This document shows, piece by piece, positions 59,158 to 64,000 of a DNA stretch of 64,000 nucleotides. Each line of letters starts with the position of its first letter. The first letter of the stretch is position 1. A program made the position numbers and the translations under genes. The notes beneath the pieces are model-generated. The model saw only the letters and a program-made list of their open reading frames with translations, did not search any database and had not been told where the DNA came from. The DNA is from Mercurialis annua. Taxonomy: Eukaryota; Streptophyta; Magnoliopsida; Malpighiales; Euphorbiaceae. The DNA is taken from assembly GCF_937616625.2 (NCBI RefSeq), contig NC_065577.1, forward strand, positions 24,999,501 to 25,063,500, written 5' to 3'.

Positions 59158-60378
59158 TGTCCCGACCTAAAAAACAGAGATCGTCACCGGCACTAGGGTA
59201 TGGGTATGGTTGTAAAAAAACCAGTAGCTAGCCTCGCGAATAACAACACAAACATATAAACCTGCAAGAAAACCACTGCTTGGGGGCAACCGAGACTCCA
59301 ATCTAAGTCTAGCAGTATATAAACAATACATGTCGACATAAGCATAAACAGTAGTCAGATCGATCTGACAACAACATTATAAAATAATAAAGACAATAAC
59401 TATTACTACTGCGGTCTAAGAGTTTTAAATATGTTTGACATCTTTATTTTAAACCAATAATAAACTCCGTGGAAATCAACAAAGATGGAGGTCACCGACA
59501 CACTCAAAATGAAATCCTGTTAATGGGGAAAACAACGGGATCCGATATACTAAGATGAGTTCATAATACTATTTAGATTTATTAAGTTTAAGACCCTAAA
59601 TCCTTTCATACTAATATACATATGTATAAGATTATGGAATAACAGTATTGAAAGGAAACCCAAAGTATTACCCAAAATAGATGGTAGTAATTCTACATCA
59701 ATCCCAAAGTAAGCAAGACATTTTGTCAGCCAAAACCAAAGTACTTACCGGTGCACACAGTCTCGATAATGCCTATCGAGTAGCTCGTTCCAGTCCAATT
59801 TCATAATCATTTAAAACAGTTCGAAAACATTTATAATACTAAAATATATTTGCGTTACTTAATAAAGCGGTAAATAACACTACAAACTCACTGCTAGCGA
59901 ATCCACGTGATAACCTGGCAAGCAACTAAACCTAGTTCGACTTCGAAGCACGAGCAGTCGACGGGTCTAAGAAATAAAGCATAAGTTAAAATCAATTCAA
60001 CTCCTAACTCTAAGAATACTAGACACCACATAAGAATAGTATCTCAAACTACAAGCCAAAACAATCACAGTATCCAAAGCAATACAATATGCAATCCATA
60101 ATCAAGCAACACAAGTTCCGACTTTAAAAAACATAATCCGGATTACAAAATAAATAACTTAGTCCAAAAACAATAAATCAAGTTAAAATCCAAAGTGGTG
60201 AATAAGCCGAGTTATAACAACTTCCAAGCTTCTTCTCACAAATTGGGCGACCCCAGTATAGCCCAAACCAACCATCAACTAAAGTAAAACAAAAAGAAAA
60301 TAAAAGTTTAACTCCGGAAAACATTTGAATAATCCAATGTATCGATTTTGAAAACAAGGGAACAAGAAAACCATCGGA

Positions 60379-61824
60379 TATTAAACTCCTTGGGTCACTA
60401 AGCTTAGGCCAGATTACAGAAAGGTCACTAAACAAACTTTTCTTACAAAAGTGCCACTGAAGTTAACAATTTGTTACAACGGAAAGTCACTCGCACGAAA
60501 TTCATCGTCTTTGATGACATGTCTTGCCGGATTTTTCCACATCATACATGCCTCATATGCCACGTCAGACGAATTTTAATTAATAAAAGCTCAAAAATCA
60601 TATTAATTCATAAATAAAAATATAGGAACCTAACTTCATCTTTTCTGGGGTTTTAAACATAATTGACTACTAATTTACCTAAATTCATCTAATCTTCTTC
60701 AAAATCTCCGCCAATTATCTCCTCTCTCGTTTAACAAATTGTAGCTCCATCTCTCTCACACCACTGAAAATCAAGAGATAATGGCAACAATACTACAAGG
60801 ATTAGGAGCAGCAACGGCATTAACGCCGTCAAATTCCTTAGGTTCTAAGAAATTTCAGCACATTTCTCGCATATCCTTCTCAGGTACACTCAACTCCGTC
60901 CAATCTCGCCTGGATTTTAATTTAATTTTTATTCTGATTGTTTTTGTATTGTTTAATTTAAAATAGCGATAAAATCGAGCCTCCTTGTGGTCATATCTAA
61001 GGGAAGGCTTACCCTCGGTGATTCTAATTCAAGACATTATAGGGCTGAGAAGTTGATTACCAATGATGTTGCTATATATCATTTTATTTGTATTTCCAAT
61101 TACTATATGTTATATTTTGTAACTGATTTTTTTTAATTTCACTGATGTTTTTGTTTTTTGTGTAGCTTCTAAATGCGGGTTTGCTTCTGTGCTCTTACTC
61201 TTATATACGTAAATTTGAATTGTCTGCAAACTGTTTGCATGGATCCTTTATAAGATTATTTCTTTGATTGTTTATAGTGTGGCTTCCAGCGCCGTTCTTG
61301 GATTTGCAAGTGCACTTGTCGTCGGTCTAGAAAGGAAAGTTGTTGTTGCTGCCTGGAGAGGATCTACACCCGTCGTCGTTCTTAAAGATGCAGCGCTGCC
61401 GCCGAACAGGTCCTCTCACCTGAGAAGACATCTAATTTTGATTTATTAGGTTTAGGTTAAATTAATTAGAATTTATTTTAGTTTTAAGTAATGTTAAAAA
61501 CTAATATTAAATAAATTTAATTATTAACGTAAACAGTCTAAAACGATCCCTAGATTTCTATTAAACTAAATTTAATTATTAATGTAAAGATTCTAAAATG
61601 ATCCCTAAATTTTAATTAAACTAATATTAAATTCGTCTGACGTGGAATACGAAGCATGTATGATGTGGACGAATTCGGCGAGACATATCATAAAAACAGT
61701 GAGTTTTGTGCGAGTGACTTTCCGTTTTAACAAATTATTAACTTCAGTGACACTTTTGCAATAAAACTCCGTTTATTGAACTTTCTGTAATCTGGCCAAA
61801 GCTTAGTGACCCAGGAGTTTAATA
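60379..61824. mobile_element. Long-TIR DNA element, Pack-MULE-like (1446 bp)
   Basis: About 195-bp terminal inverted repeats: 60379-60575 and 61630-61824 are reverse complements with moderate divergence (TATTAAACTCCT, GGGTCACTAAGC, GGCCAGATTACAGAAAG, CGGAAAGTCACTCGCAC, CCACATCATACATGC, CCACGTCAGACGAATTT all match). TTAA flanks both sides of the ACTCC ends, but a 9-bp target duplication is not evident, so the superfamily is not settled. There is no transposase. The interior carries a gene-like segment starting at 60781. Confidence 0.8.
60781..61090 (+). pseudogene. Captured gene start with one probable intron
   Basis: The sequence ahead of ATG 60781 looks like a 5' leader. The first exon reads MATILQGLGAATALTPSNSL and on to ISRISFS, then a GT at 60884 and AG at 60966 allow removal of an 83-nt intron. 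The second exon continues in phase with AIKSSLLVVISKGRLTLGDS and a few more residues before becoming non-coding. The Ser/Thr/Ala-rich, acid-poor start resembles a plastid transit peptide. A further open piece at 61264-61449 (SVASSAVLGFASALVVGLER) may be another exon fragment. I cannot name the donor gene. It is truncated and likely non-functional. Confidence 0.5.
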
Positions 61825-61859
61825 TTCGTAAACAATCCAATAGTCAAACATGGCAAAAT

Positions 61860-63035
61860 GCCCATCCAGAGTTCGATGCAAGTTCCCAAAGGACAAAGAT
61901 ATTTAATTAGTTTAAAAACTAATCCACATGATCCATAACATGCATGCTAATCTTATATAGCATAACACACGATAAGGTCAAACATTTAGATCAACTAAAC
62001 ATGCTTAACACTTAGCCACGATTTGGCAAAACCACCCGAATTAAACATAAGCATGCTAACACTTACAAAATCATTTAGATCAGCTATATATCATACATTA
62101 ATCCAAAATATTAATCCAACTCAGATTGAAGATCACGCCGATAACACTTAAACAATTAAACTTGCAATTTTGCTAAAAATTGCCTAAACAAGCAAATCGA
62201 TCCAAATCATGCACCCAAGGTTCCAAACATGTATCGACTTATTAAAAACAATAAAAACAATAAAAACATCAATTTAAACATGCCAAATCAGTAGGTACAT
62301 CATCTCAAATCGTTCGTGTGGTCGAAACGCTCATAATTCAATAATTCGACAAATTGTGCAAAAACGTAGATTTTATCAAATCAGAACAATAACCAACACA
62401 TACCATCAACCTAAGACATGATAGATCAGCAGCTAATGAAGAACAACATAAGAATACCATGCCAATTTAGAATTAAACATTATATACAAAATGCTAGGCG
62501 AATCCATAACGCAAAAAGCTAGATAACGCATAATCATCGCTTAAATCATGCCAAACCAACTCCAATCATTATACATCAAAATAATCATATAGTAAATTCC
62601 ATATAAAATATATATATATCAGATCATAAAACGCTGACCATCAATCGTAAAGTTTCAATCCTCAAAACACCCTAAAACATGCAATTCTACCCATAGAATA
62701 TGGACAACAATAACTCAATACAAAAGGGATAAAGACAATACCTTAGAGTAATGTAAAAAACAATAAACAAGGATTAACACAAGGGAATAAGGTCTGGACC
62801 AAAGATATAACAAGCCACTATCATATTAACGAAGAACACCACAAAGGAATCGCGTAGATCTCACGGAAAGGATGAACAATCACCACCCAATTGATAATAA
62901 CCACCAAAAATCATGACGGAATGATGAAAACTGGGTTTTTCTGAGAATAGGATCATTTTAAGTTTGATATAGTAAAAAGGGGCTGAAAGAATCGATTAAA
63001 AGATGAATTTATACAAAAACAGTGTACCCTACAAT
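61860..63035 (-). other. Central part of the family B LTR without genes
   Basis: AT-rich LTR sequence between the TIR element and the hairpin set. No open frame of note and no further insertion boundary seen. Confidence 0.6.
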
Positions 63036-63038
63036 GTC

Positions 63039-63100
63039 GTGTCGCGCCCGCGACACAGACACGTCGCGCCTGCGACAAACATACCTCGCTCTCGCGACCT
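63039..63100 (-). promoter_or_regulatory. Hairpin set of the 59158-63514 LTR
   Basis: GTGTCGCG/CGCGACAC around CC (63039-63056) and GTCGC/GCGAC around GCCT (about 63063-63076), followed by a weaker CTCGC/GCGA pair. A GC-rich island within an AT-rich LTR. It lies about 415-475 bp from the LTR start. Confidence 0.65.
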
Positions 63101-63514
63101 CCAAAAACATTTCAACCGACCAGGTTTTAGCGAAATTCTCTTAGGAAGAACATATCTGAATGGCGGCCCGATCCGACGGTGCAATAGGGAGATATGGATA
63201 TTTTACTAAAGCATGTCATATTTGAAAAGTGCATAGACACATCTAACACAATTACCTGGAAACGAATCAAATCAACATCGAATACCCCCGTGCCACATGT
63301 GACACATGCAAGATACAATATAAGGCTCAATCGAGGTGTCACAATTCAAAAAGCAATCCAAACCAATCGTAAATCAAGTCGAAAACAAGATCTCACGTCA
63401 ATACAAAGGTTATGCACGCCAAAACAAGGTTTCAAAGAACCAAATCACCAAAGATCAACCCAAAACACATTGGAAAGTTCATCGGGACAAGCCGAAAAAT
63501 CACGGGGTATTACA

Positions 63515-64000
63515 TTCTCTCCAACATAAAACTAAATCGTCCTCGATTTTAATACAAAACATAACCAGCATAAAACAACAAAATAGATTGCACATAACTA
63601 CCAAAAATAAACACTTAAGCAATAATCCCAACGTATCACAAGGAAAGAAAATATAGCCATTCTACATAATGAGCTCTGTCTCCCAAGTGCACTCATCAAC
63701 CGAGTGGCCAACCCAACTGAAACCAGATGAATACCTTGAAATCCCAATTGATAAATATCATGCATCCCTTGCCACTTACTTAACAACTCAACACCAAGTA
63801 TCCCATATCAAAATATTTAAATAAACCCGATATAACAAAAGAACGATCTAGTCTAATATATCAACTATATAAGACTGTCCACAAGACGAATAACCTTAAC
63901 GAATCCATAATCACGAGATCACAAAACAACAGTCCTAGAGTACACCAGTTTAACTCATGATAACAAAAGTTCCAAATTGTTAAACAACAAAACCATCCAT
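63515..64000 (-). pseudogene. pol 3' end of the family B element with chromodomain-like relic, partial
   Basis: Next to the LTR the minus strand has GTTGGAGAGAA (purine tract) and AAAATCGAGGACGATTTAG, the usual pol terminus of plant Gypsy elements. Further in, at about 63720-63665, the minus strand reads SWVGHSVDECTWETELIM and then a stop. This resembles the W..H...EATWE.E..M end of a chromovirus chromodomain. The frame is interrupted, so the copy is decayed. Rest of the element lies outside the window. Confidence 0.6.

Larger units (their letters stand above)
59158..63514 (-). mobile_element. 3' LTR of a family B chromovirus-like element, interrupted by a TIR element
   Basis: Plus-strand ends TGTCCCGACC (59158) and CACGGGGTATTACA (63514). 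Its left part is the reverse complement of the end of the solo LTR 34419-37350: both have GGGGGCAACCGAGACT, the CTGCAG(A)AAACC phrase and the CTAGGGTATGGG phrase. Length without the 1.45-kb insertion is about 2911 bp, against 2932 bp for that solo LTR, so it is essentially full length. A small hairpin set lies at 63039-63100. The internal region of the element starts at 63515 and runs off the window. Confidence 0.87.

Overview
The window looks like nuclear heterochromatin of a flowering plant, probably a eudicot. It is AT-rich and I see no intact host gene, no tRNA or rRNA gene and no bacterial-type gene organisation. Almost everything is either one tandem satellite or nested LTR retrotransposons and TIR DNA transposons. 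The plant assignment rests on Copia RNase H/RT peptides, a Tat-type gag with its PBS, a chromovirus-like pol tail, plant-type LTR motifs and long-TIR DNA elements of Mutator-like appearance. The species cannot be named from the sequence.

Layout. (1) 1-40204 is dominated by a 60-bp satellite (about 25 kb, roughly 420 monomers) in several blocks. The blocks are interrupted by a Copia-type solo LTR (4017-7095, target duplication AAACG), a 535-bp foreign segment (16251-16785), a structurally complete but non-autonomous gag-only Gypsy-type element on the minus strand (18646-27132, target duplication GTTTC) and a Gypsy-type solo LTR (34419-37350, target duplication CATTT). (2) 40205-46247 is a pile of truncated LTR pieces in opposing orientations, AT-rich sequence and a 250-bp duplication. 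(3) 46248-51680 is a minus-strand Copia remnant (3' LTR, polypurine tract, dead pol), with a 3.1-kb MULE-like element inside its LTR. (4) 51690-59157 is a decayed plus-strand Tat-lineage element (LTR end, PBS, gag, protease, antisense ORF). It is split by a 2690-bp Gypsy-type solo LTR (54104-56793, target duplication TCATC). (5) 59158-63514 is the 3' LTR of another minus-strand chromovirus-like element that runs off the window. This LTR carries a 1.4-kb long-TIR element with what looks like a captured, intron-containing gene start.

Three signals go beyond routine annotation. First, the satellite carries the palindrome AAACGTTT at exact half-monomer (30-bp) spacing, and many of its strand switches fall exactly on that palindrome. 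Second, unrelated-looking LTRs each carry a dense, comparatively GC-rich cluster of short hairpins. The hairpin sequences differ between families, but in three LTRs the cluster lies at a similar distance (about 390-550 nt) downstream of the presumed TATA box. Third, the same LTRs share a triplicated motif (CCCGAGATAGTTC..CGAGTT) and a hairpin with a compensatory base-pair change. All similarity statements are by eye; no alignment, database search or folding was run.
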